A program made the translations under genes and the position numbers. This document shows positions 54,546-63,837 of a stretch of 64,000 nucleotides of DNA, one piece after another (positions within the stretch are counted from its first letter, which is position 1; each line of letters opens with the position of its first letter). Origin of the DNA: Diploptera punctata (lineage: Eukaryota; Arthropoda; Insecta; Blattodea; Blaberidae); contig JASPKZ010004950.1 of the NCBI GenBank assembly GCA_030220185.1, positions 1,556,001 to 1,620,000 on the forward strand, written 5' to 3'. Below the pieces are notes generated by a model. It saw only the letters and a program-made list of their open reading frames with translations, was not told the origin of the DNA and did not search any database.

Positions 54546-55689
54546 ATTTTGATATACTGATGGAGCATGACCTTGTTTGGAGGTTCTTTGGCCAACCATA
54601 GGATGGAGCTGACATCGACATCCAGGTTGTGCAACATAAATAAAACCAGTCTGGAAAAGCTGACGATAAAACAGAATTGTTTTGAAACATGTTCAAGAAC
54701 AAATCAACATTAATACATTAATATTGAGGTAAGATGTTCAGACTAAAAATAATATAATGAAAAATATAAAGTCCTCTGGGAGGGACTTTAAACCTTAGGA
54801 CCCAAGTCTGAAGATTTTAAGACTTGTAAAAGAATTTTAAGTCTGCATAAAGAGGCCTCTAAGCAAAATTTACCGATCATCTTCATCTTACCGATACCTT
54901 AATTGCCTACAAGATGTCTCATTGGGTTGGTATGTTGACTGCATACAATTCATGACATCCTTAGGGAAATAAGCATAACTATAATAATAATCTAAGTCAA
55001 TTTATTAATTAAGGGGGTGATGGGTGAAATTTTCGACATTTTCGGTCAAATTTAGCTTTTTTTGTTTTTTAATATTAAAAAATACTACATACCTTAAAGT
55101 ATAAGTTGACAAAGTTTCAGTGCCCTATGGCGCTTGTAAGTCTCCCTAATGACTGTAGGAGAGCATGTATGCTACATTCTAATTTAACTGGATGCAAACT
55201 TTCAAATTGGCTTTTCCACACTTTTATTTTGATTGCATTTCAATACATTCAAATCAAAATAGCATTGACAAATTTAATGATAGAAGCACAAAATTTTCAC
55301 TGCATGTCCCACACACAATAGCTAATAATTCTATGCATGGATTTTAAAACAATGTTGATAGTTTTTTAAATTAAAAATTTTAATTTGCAAATTTTTAAAT
55401 GGATTTTCTTCAATAACTCAAAAACATTTAAGCCTTGAAGGATGAAACTTCAGTATAATATTACCTATTATGGCATGATATGTGTACAAAAAATCAAGTA
55501 TGTAGCTTAAAAAATGCAGAAAATAGAAATTTCACCCATCCCCCCCTTAAGCATAACTAAATTAACATGGTGCAGTAACTCATAACAAAGAGAGGCTAAG
55601 ACCCAATATTAAGCTGTTATGCTATTGTAGGTATCACTTACAACATTTTTGTATTTGTCCTCATATTCTGTTCTATAGTGTTCTGTCCT

Positions 55690-55957
55690 GGGGCAGGTCT
55701 CTCACTGCAATCATAGCATTGTCGTGCTATGCTTTGCAGCTTTATTAGGGAATTATAGGTGTGGTAGGTTTCCCTTGCTTTCCGCACTGTGGGATGATGA
55801 CCAGATGATGTTTGGGGACTGTTTGGGCTTCAAAACTTCTTACAGGTGAGGTAAAACCTAAAAAAAAAACTACATCCAGGAAGCTTGTCTCGACTGGGAA
55901 TCGAACCCAGGCCCGCTGTGTGACAAGGCAGCATGCTACCTCTAGACAACAGTGGTC
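55690..55957 (-). repeat. SINE (family 3), minus strand
   Basis: Reverse-complement body and head: GCAGGTCTCTCACTGCAATC at 55693 and the B box read as GGGAATCGAACCC on the plus strand near 55895. Lies in DHX8 intron 1. Confidence 0.85.
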
Positions 55958-55964
55958 AGCTTCT

Positions 55965-56565
55965 AATATTGATTATGAACTTTAATAAATGGCTAATTCA
56001 GTTTTATTTTTAATTTATAAGCTTTTGTTTTAATGTCACGGAATTGGGATAGTACTATAATGGATTTAGGCGCCATATCACATATTTAGGAAGTGAATTT
56101 GGTAAATAGTCTCATGGAAGGTTCATACTATGTTCCTGTATTCATATTTTGTCTCCATTATCTAAAATGTTACATTTGCATGAAAAAGTAAAATACTATC
56201 ATGGAATTAGGCAACCTTACTCTACAACAAACAAGCAAAATTTAGTTGCAAAGCAGAATCTGTAATTGTAGTAATAATAATAATGCATTGTAGGGTGATT
56301 TTTTCTTATTCCAAAACTATTAACTTCTCTGTACATTCATTTAACTATTTTGTTAATTATTGCTATTATAATTAATTAATTAATATATTTTTTTAAATTT
56401 CTGTGTAATTTTATATAAACTAATTATTAAATTAACTTGTTTGCCAATGAAATTGTGCTTTAAGTAATTATATCTTCTTGTATCTTGTAAGCCCATGTTT
56501 CCCTTAGCAGAGATTTAGGCACTGCCCCCCTACAGGGAAGAATTTGAACCATACTAATTTAGTTA
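55965..56565. other. intronic AT-rich DNA
   Basis: Nothing recognised. A TAAGGGGGGGAT-like inverted pair near 55010 and 55548 (ATTAAGGGGGTGATGGGTGA / TCACCCATCCCCCCCTTAAG) bounds a separate ~550-bp unidentified insert just upstream (55008-55556). Confidence 0.5.
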
Positions 56566-56569
56566 CACT

Positions 56570-56880
56570 TGTTTTCGTATAGATGTCATTCGAGTGGTCC
56601 GTGGTCAGCGTTCTGCCTCATACTGACATCTAGGAAACCAAAGTAGTACTAGGATGGGAAAATTCGATAAATTTTACTTAGAGGCCTTTTCATTCAGGCT
56701 TAAGGATCTTTTACGAGCCTGAAAATCTTCAGACTCGGGACCCACGGCATAAAGTCCCTCCCGGAGGAATTGCTCCTTGGATTTTTTCATCCTAAAAAAA
56801 TCCATCGACCCCAGCCGGGTTTGAACCCGCGACCCTCGGGACCAGAGGCAAGGAGCATAACCACTAGTCCACCGTGACCG
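56570..56880 (-). repeat. SINE (family 4), minus strand, complete
   Basis: The tRNA-like head lies at the right end. On the plus strand it reads GGGTTTGAACCCGCGACCCT then CATAACCACTAGTCCACCGT, the complement of a B and A box. The body includes CTTCAGACTCGGGACCCAC and AGTCCCTCCCGGAGG. It serves as the reference for the split copy at 51985. Confidence 0.85.
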
Positions 56881-57239
56881 ATAGTAATTATATTCACCAT
56901 TAAAGCAATAATTTTAATTTTGAATCATTTAAATCACATAAGATCTAAATTCAAAACTTTTGCTGTATTATTGAGTAACATAATTTTGAAGCATTTTCAC
57001 TCTTTATAAAATTGGAGACAGGTTATGAAGTTACAAGATTCAATATTCTCCTTTTTTTGAATAGCTCTCATAGTTTAAGAGTAGTCTTTTTTGTCTTTCC
57101 TATAAAATTTTACTTTTTGGACATAATGCAGGTTTCAACGATACTTTTAAAATAATATAATCTAAAGAAAAAAATTGTGATATTTGGTATATATGAGGGG
57201 TATGTTAAAGTTTTTAGCAGAATTTCAGATTTTTTTTTT

Positions 57240-58240
57240 AATTTACAAAATAACTTTCAAAATACTTTCCATTGGCATTTATACATTTTTCCATCCTTTG
57301 AAACCATTTAGAAAAGTCTCAATTCAAGCTTTTTTTGGGAATGTCACTTAGATCATTGTTGTAAGCTTAATAGCCTCTTCATAGGATGAAAAATGCTGCC
57401 CACAAATTTTTTCCTTCGTCTTCAGGAACTGGAAGAAGTCACATTGGATCAGGTCAGGTGAATAGGGTAACACTCACACTTTTTTCTTGTCCAAAAAGTC
57501 CATTGTTCTGTCAGCTCTATGCGCTGAGGCATTGTCATGATGCAGAAGAAGGTGCCCACTCTTTGAATTTGGGTGCTGTGGCCTTCATATGGCGATAACT
57601 TTCGGCAGACATTCAGTCACATAACTCAACATTGACTGTGTGATGTGTGTCCAAGATAATAGCCTAGAGATGAAATGACCCATCTTGGTGAAGAAAGTGG
57701 CCACCATCTTCTTTCCAGAGCTCCTAATTGTTCAAACTTTTGTGCATGGTTCCTCACCTGGAAAGCTCCATACTGAAGATTGTCTTCTTGTTTCAGGATC
57801 ATAATTGTATACCCATGTTTCGTCACCAGTGATGATATTGTAGCTATCATTGGACTATTCTTCATCAAATTTCTCAAACATAAAATGACACCAGTTACTC
57901 TTGTGTCTTTTTGGGCTTCTGTCAGGGAATGTGAGATCCAATGGGCACATATCTTGGTGAGGCCTAAATGGTTGTGAATGATGGTCTGCGCCACAATCAA
58001 TCCAATATGTAGGATCTCTTTAATGAGACAAAATATGAGATGAAGGATCTTCTTCCATAATTTTCTTCACAGTGTCATGTTTTCTTGGGTCACTGCTGTT
58101 ACTGGGCGACCAGGATGAGATTCATCTTCAAGAGACTCCCTACCACTTGAAAATTTACAAAACCAATTTCCAACAGTGGCTCTACAAGGGGCAGACTCAC
58201 AAAAAAACACATACCAGAAAAGAATAGCATTTTTCTGCAC
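57240..58240 (-). pseudogene. mariner transposase, degenerate
   Basis: Minus-strand text: APCRATVGNWFCKFSSGRES, HPGRPVTAVTQE, HGYTIMILKQED (the W.YNYDPE region), GHLLLHHDNASAHRADRTMD (HDNA catalytic Asp box), YNNDLSDIPKK and WFQRMEKCINANGKYFESYF. The order equals a nearly complete mariner transposase, but many stops and frameshifts make it dead. The second catalytic Asp is in HHDNA. The third region after it is lost. Confidence 0.85.
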
Positions 58241-58248
58241 TTAAATTG

Positions 58249-58582
58249 TCCACCGCTGTGGTCTTGAGATAGCATGCTGCCTTATCACACAGCGGGCCCG
58301 GGTTCGATCCCCAGTTGGGGCAGTTTTTCTGGGGGAGGTTTTTATTGGGGTTTTTCCTCACCTGTAAGACATGTCAAGAAAACTTTAAGGCCCAAACGGT
58401 CCCCTAAATCATATGGCTATCATCATCCTTATCATTATCATCATTATAATCATCCTTCACCAGTGTAGAAAGCAACAGGAGGCTACCACACCTACAATTC
58501 CCTAGTAAAGCTGCAAGCATAGCATGAAAATGCTGTGATTGCAGTGAAGGACCTGCCTTCAGGCAGAATTACTATGGATGGA
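58249..58582 (+). repeat. SINE (family 3) inside mariner
   Basis: Starts TCCACCGCTGTGGTCTTGAG and ends GAATTACTATGGATGG. The candidate duplication is only AAATT. It splits the 5' part of the minus-strand transposase. Confidence 0.85.
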
Positions 58583-58882
58583 AATTCTTTTTGTAGTCAT
58601 GGATAATTGCCCGAAAATCGCAATGGGATAGATCTATATTACACTATGCCTGACTCAGCACTGCCTGCATCATTATTCAGATTTCACAATGTGGTGTGAA
58701 ATCCTGTGGTGGGGAAACTGCCACATACATGCTCCAAGGTTGAAAAAAATCACTATTTCCAACAAAAATAATTTGATTATCATCAGATTTTCAGTTTAAG
58801 AGCTGCTAAAATCTTTTGGCATAGCCCTCATACATTTTTATTTGTATTTAAGTTATTAATTATGTGTTTTATTTTTTTATAG

Positions 58883-58968
58883 CTGAATTTATAATTGCAC
58901 TGGCAGATAAGAATGACACGTTAGAAACCTTTAAGAAAGTTCTCATTGAAAATGGAGCAGAATTTTCT
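58883..58968 (+). CDS. DHX8: DHX8 coding exon 2
   Basis: Acceptor TTTTATAG ends at 58882 and donor TCT|GTAAGT begins at 58969. After the shared Ala codon the frame reads EFIIALADKNDTLETFKKVL, then IENGAEFS, matching the AEFviSLAeKN.TfdtFK..L..NGAEF continuation of DHX8. It ends in phase 0. The next expected segment (DSLISNLLRLIQ-like) was not found before the window ends, so intron 2 is longer than 5 kb. Confidence 0.93.
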
Positions 58969-59250
58969 GTAAGTAAATTTATTTGTATGGGATTGTTCGG
59001 TATTAACTAATTTTATGGCATATGAACCCATAGGTTTAATGCTGCTTACATTAAGTTCCTTCACTGGTGCCTATCAAGTTCCATAAAATCCATCCATATA
59101 TTATTCTTCCACCTGCGTCTAAGCCTTCCTAATGTTCTTCTTTCCAAGGTTTTTTCCTATTAACATTTTGAAAGCATTTCTACTATTTCCCATTCGAGCT
59201 ATATGACCTGTCCACCTCAATATCTCCTAGACTTAATAACTCTGACAATA

Positions 59251-59830
59251 ATAAGTTTGCTCTGTTTAATTCTCACCTCATATCATTGTTTCTGTTAGAC
59301 ATATGTTTCAAGGAATATTAGCCTTATCTTCAGTAGACTGAGCCTGAACTATTGAAGATGAGGCTAACATGCCTTGACACATATGTCTAACAGAAACAAC
59401 GATATGAGGTAAGAATTAAACAACCAAACTCATTATTAAATAAGACCTCTTAAATATTGAGTGGAGAACATATTTTTAATAACTCACCTCATACAATTTC
59501 AAATTTATTTGATTTAAAACCATTGGTTTCGAATGAATTTTTCGTTCATCTTCAGTTTATTTTCATGACTCCAACAAGATGAATAAAAAATTAATTCGAA
59601 ACCAATGGTTTAAAATCAAATAAATTTGAAATTGTATGAGGTGAGTTATTAAAAATACGTTCTCCACTCAATATTAATGATATAACCTCATAATGTTTAC
59701 TTCCCAACATTAATTTTAATACAAAACCTCATAATATTAAATTAATGTAGGGAAGTAAACATTATGAGGTATAATCATTAAAATTCATCGGAGAACCTCA
59801 TAATGTTACTTCCTATTGTATTATCAAACC
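59251..59830 (+). mobile_element. composite PLE hairpins
   Basis: The outer hairpin (59265-59420, arms with CATATGTYTAACAGAAACAA) is bounded by CTGACAATA (59242-59250, 59831-59839). A second hairpin (about 59455-59690, arms AACTCACCTCATACAATTTC) and tail-only pieces (CCTCATAATGTTTACTTCC and inverted copies, 59690-59815) are nested or stacked behind it. Confidence 0.7.
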
Positions 59831-60101
59831 CTGACAATATTAGGACAGTAATATAAATTATAGAGTTCCTGATTCAATTCCCCATCGAAACAATGATGGA
59901 TTCTTTCCAATTTTAATTCCTCCTTATTTCATATTAAAAGAATGAGCGTATGATGTGTAAAGAGAGAAGTGTAGGTTGAGTGTATGTTTAACTGGAAAAA
60001 TACATTAATATGATGTATTTTCTATTTATGGCAGACCACTTTACATAGATGATATATAATTGTATACAGAGAAGAATGTAGAAAGAAGTATACATTTAAG
60101 G

Positions 60102-60358
60102 TTAAAATTCATCGGAGAACATTTTGTTTAAACAACTCACCTCATAGGATTCATGCTTCTATGATACCGCGGTTTCAAACACAGTCGTGTTCATCCTCAG
60201 CCATAACTCCGACTGAGGATGAACACGACTGTGTTTGAAATCGCGGTATCATGGAAGCATGAATGCTATGAGGTGAGTTGTTTAAACAAAATGTTCTCCG
60301 ATGAATTTTAATGATTATACCTCATAATGTTTACTTCCAACATTAATTTAATATATAT
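60102..60358 (+). mobile_element. non-coding PLE hairpin with paired cores
   Basis: The arms carry GAACACGACTGTGTTTGAAA and complement, with the core on both strands (60155-60200 minus, 60213-60248 plus). The arms end in GAGGTGAGTTGTTTAAAC and the tail CCTCATAATGTTTACTTCC. Duplication ATTTAAGG lies at 60094-60101 and 60359-60366. Confidence 0.78.
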
Positions 60359-60499
60359 ATTTAAGGGTTTGTGTGTAGCAGTCTATGTTGCATGAGGATT
60401 GATGATGATGACAAGAAAGGTGAAAGTGAAATCTAGTGGCAGCTTATATAAAATAAAAAAGGTCAATATACTTGATTTTCTCAACTTGGAGTCGCTACT

Positions 60500-60665
60500 T
60501 ACTGTAACTACCCAAATTCCTCACAATGTTGGGTGGCACCAATCCCATACTGGCTGAAATTTCATGAGATAATTTCTTCCCCCATGGAGACTCAAACCAG
60601 CACAAATCCCTTACTCTGTGTCAAGGCATCTTGCCTTAACGATTTGGCTACAGCGTAGGACAGCT
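60500..60665 (-). repeat. SINE (family 1), minus strand
   Basis: The plus strand shows CCCCCATGGAGACTCAAACCAG and TTGCCTTAACGATTTGGCTA, the complement of the head at 31-110. It is truncated in the body. Confidence 0.75.
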
Positions 60666-61048
60666 TATACCCTATTTCTATCCTAAAGCACCAAGGGAAC
60701 TGCGAGGCTTAACATCCCCATCTGACAGACAAATCACTATTAACAATACTACATCCCTTCTTAACATATAAGGGTGAAGATTTGTACAGCTGAGGTTTGA
60801 TCTGTGCTGGGATACTTACCGTATTTGCTCGCGTAATTTGCGCACTTTTTAATATACTTTGGCCACTGAAAATTGGGGAGCGTAAAATATGTGGATTTTT
60901 AAAATCAGAGGTCCTGTTCTGAGTTATCTCAATTATGGTAGGTAAGTATAATAATTAAGAATACAGTAATTTTGTCATCTCTTATAATTTTATAGCATAA
61001 CACTGTACTTAATCTTGAATTATACAAATAATAATCATGCAATAATAT

Positions 61049-61286
61049 CACTTATTTTAGGAATTCTCACTATGAGGTATATTCATTAAGGTAGAATATA
61101 CCTCATAGTGAGAATTCCTAAAATAAGTAATTATAAGACATATCAAGTCTAAATAGGAAACACGAAAATCCAATATGGCGGACATAACCTCAAATTCAAA
61201 ATATAACGAACATTTATTTGGCCTCAAAAAAGATATTAAAAAATTCTAGAACAATATGAGGTGAGTGATAAACATATTCTACCTTA
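61049..61286. mobile_element. PLE-like insertion
   Basis: Exact 12-bp duplication ATGCAATAATAT (61037-61048, 61287-61298). Contains two inverted tail motifs (CCTCATAGTGAGAATTCC both ways) and one arm end, GAGGTGAGTGATAAAC. The opposing arm is mostly lost. Confidence 0.75.
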
Positions 61287-61299
61287 ATGCAATAATATA

Positions 61300-62085
61300 T
61301 CTATAAACAATGATAAAATTATTATACAAATGAAGCAATTCAAATACCGTAATAATTATTTAGTGCGTCTTTATGTTTCCTCCAATAACGACGTTGGATT
61401 CGAGAACTCTGAATTCTCTTTCTGCTGCACGATTGCTGAAATCTTCCATGAAACTTATCACTTTCAATTTATATGATGCTGTGTAATTGTTTTTTTTTTT
61501 CCACATCTTGAAATACCGTATAAATGCAAGTGCACATTAGAAGTGTTGAAAGTCAACTGAAATACTGATATTTACTTTTTTAAAACTTGTCTCTACCAAG
61601 GGCAAGCATTGTTAAAGTAGCGGGACTTTGGGTTTCTTTGTGAAGCAAGTAGTTCAGTTGCTGGTAAATGACCTATGTTGGAATGTAAGAATTGGCAATG
61701 AAATTCAGGGAAGGAAAATCCTTACTACACTGAAAAGTAAAGGTACCTAAAATGTGCGTGCAAAATACATGGAGCAAAAAAAAAAGTTAAAAATAATCCC
61801 TTAAAAATTAAGGTGCACAATATATGCAGGGGTGCAAATTACACGAGCAAATACGATATCTTTTTTAGTTTCTCTATACCAATTTATACTTCCATTACAT
61901 ATCTGGTTTCACTTTCCGTAAAATTATCTCAATGTACATTTAGTTATATATTAAAGTATCATTTCCAACTTTTAGATTGCTGTTTGTATCTGTGCCAGTT
62001 GTATTATCATCTTTCTTTATTATAAATGCCCTAGATTTGTACATTTTCTGGAATTCATTAATACTCTTATGCATCAAATGGTAAA
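61300..62085. other. intronic AT-rich DNA
   Basis: No exon or repeat could be supported. It should lie within DHX8 intron 2. Confidence 0.4.
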
Positions 62086-62180
62086 GAGAAAAATTTATGC
62101 CTGAACCGGGAATCGAACCCCGAACCTTCAGCTTTCCGTGCTGATGCTCTTAACCATTGAGCTTATCCAGGCTTCCTTCC
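62086..62180 (-). repeat. tRNA-like SINE head, minus strand
   Basis: On the minus strand: GATAAGCTCAATGGTTAAGA and GGTTCGGGGTTCGATTCCCG, followed by ATAAATTTTTCTCTT as after the other tRNA-like heads at 21.9 and 28.2 kb. Confidence 0.65.
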
Positions 62181-62667
62181 CATCCAAGCAAATATACTTA
62201 TTTCAATCATAGTAACAGCTTTAGTTTCTTAATATTAATTTAACTCTTATGCATGACTTGAATGTTTTTCTTTTTCTTGTTATCTTCATGTTAGTTTATT
62301 TTAGCTTTCAGGAAATCATATTTCTTGCTTTTAAATTTTCAATATTCATAAAATGTTTACTTTTTAACCAATACAAAATTTGGTTGCTTCTTCTTATTTC
62401 CTAATGCAAGGAATTACTGATTAAACTGCAACATGTTTCTCTTTCATTCTAAATAACCTAATGTTTATTTTGGTAATGTTCCCTATCCAAGCATCAACAC
62501 TAGAATTTTCTAAACTATCCAAAAATATAAATCTATTTAAGATATCAAACTTATATTTTTCTCTACACCCTAACCACACAACTCTCTGTTGTACTGGCAT
62601 TTGTTAGTAATCAAAATTACTTCATTTAGTCTTGGCTGTCTGGAGAAGTCTCTGGATTGATTAATTT

Positions 62668-62692
62668 ATGCATGTATGTATGTATGTATTTA
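62668..62692. repeat. (ATGT)n microsatellite
   Basis: Short run of TGTA/ATGT tetranucleotides. Confidence 0.8.
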
Positions 62693-63223
62693 TTACTACT
62701 AATACCCAGTATGTGCTGCTATACCTAAATAAATTAAATGTGTTTTTATGTTTAGTTGAATAAGTAAATAATAATAATTATAAATTTATATTGTAATTAT
62801 TTTTAGGTATCCCTTATCCCGATCTTCTTGGCATCAATGAGCTGAAAGACAAAAATGGTTATTATGAGTTATCTGTAAAAGATACTCATATGCTGTAATG
62901 AACTTTTTTGTAGTTTTTTTTAGATATTCAATTCTGTGTACACTAATTTGGAGTATTTTTTTATGGTTTAGGCAGCATAAGCTATTTAAGCATCCAAAAA
63001 GTGACTTTTTTAATGCACCGATGCTCTTTTTTTTTTTAGCTGTGGCCCTATAATATGTAGAATAATATGACCCAGAAAAATTCTCTAAATGATAGAAAAA
63101 GACCCCATTCAAATTGGTCAAGCAGTTTTTGAGTCCATAAGGACAAACAGATTCACACTCATTTTCATATATAAAGATTGTACCAATATGTGCTCCATTG
63201 TCTTTTAAAAGATCAGATGAAAA

Positions 63224-63658
63224 TATTTAATTTTAGGAATGATATTTTGAGGTTATTTTAATTATATTATTTTCAGTCTGATCATCTTACCTCAATATTA
63301 ATGTTGATTTGTTCTTGGACATGTTTCAAAACAATTCTGTTTTATCGTCAGCTTGTTCAGACTGGTTTGATTTATGTTGCATTATGTTGTACACCCTGGA
63401 TGTCTATGTCAGCTCCATCTTGTGGTTGGCCAAAGAACCTCCAAACAGAGTTATGAATTTTGAAATATGACCTTGTTTGGAGGTTCTTTGGCCAACCACA
63501 AGATAGAGCTGACATCGACATCCAGGGCGTGCAACATAATGCAACATAAATCAAACCAGTCTGGACAAGCTGATGATAAAACAGAATTGTTTTGAAACAT
63601 GTCCAAGAACAAATCAACGTTAATATTGAGGTAAAATGATCAGACTGAAAATAATATA
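63224..63658 (-). mobile_element. non-coding PLE hairpin, complete arms
   Basis: Arms of about 205 bp meet near 63455. Exact duplication ATCAGATGAAAA lies at 63212-63223 and 63659-63670. It carries the canonical core CTGATGA...GAAACATGTC (63570-63603) and AAGAACCTCCAAAC, the same terminal sequence as in the coding PLE at 52064-54756. The tail is on the left. Confidence 0.88.
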
Positions 63659-63837
63659 ATCAGATGAAAAAGTTAATTAATAAAGAATTATATTTATTGA
63701 AGTGCTTTAAAGAGTTGATAAACAAAAAAAGTTGATGGTTGTATCACCCCTGAGAGACACCTTTTATCTGACATTTAAGTTGTACCTACCTGACAAGGTC
63801 AAACCTGCCAATACCTAGGTAAACTACAATATCAATA

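Larger units (their letters stand above)
52064..54756 (-). mobile_element. Penelope-like element inserted in a SINE
   Basis: Exact 12-bp duplication ATGAAAAATATA lies at 52052-52063 and 54757-54768. Head-to-head arms meet near 53590. Both arms encode the RT end and GIY-YIG nuclease. The asymmetric tail is on the left (GGAAGTTATATTTTGAGG). The left arm holds a SINE (52240-52564) and a 62-bp triplication, and the right arm a 109-bp insert (54208-54316). This is the largest PLE in the window. Confidence 0.9.
51985..54890 (+). repeat. SINE (family 4) split by a PLE
   Basis: The left part 51985-52063 (GTTCCTTGCCTCTGGTCCCG, B box GGATTCGAACCC, GGATTTTTTAGGATG) resumes at 54757 (AAAGTCCTCTGGGAGGGACT ... 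CATAAAGAGGCCTCTAAG). The full family 4 copy on the minus strand at 56570-56880 shows the two halves are contiguous. Confidence 0.82.
57194..58830 (-). mobile_element. mariner transposon with SINE inside
   Basis: Ends TGAGGGGTATGTTAAAG on the left and, read inward from the right, TGAGGGCTATGCCAAAAG, flanked by TA (57192-57193, 58831-58832). Without the SINE at 58249-58582 it is about 1.3 kb, the normal mariner length. Encodes a decayed minus-strand transposase. Confidence 0.85.
50722..58882 (+). other. DHX8: DHX8 intron 1 (~8.2 kb)
   Basis: Donor GTAAGA at 50722 and acceptor TTTTTTATAG ending at 58882. It contains repeats from other parts of the window, nested SINE/PLE/SINE, minus-strand SINEs and a mariner. 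At least nine separate insertions can be counted. It is apparently tolerated in a housekeeping gene. Confidence 0.88.

Noticed and set aside
62807..62900. Third DHX8 exon after TTTTTAG (GIPYPDLLGINELKDKNGYY)
   Set aside because: The acceptor is plausible and the frame is open to a stop, but the sequence does not resemble the expected DHX8 segment. I could not assign it to any family, and it may be a retroelement relic.
63088..63180. Coding segment near ACCCCATTCAAATTGGTC
   Set aside because: The phrase resembles widely dispersed arthropod repeat ends (compare 46.8-47.0 kb) and has no open frame of note.
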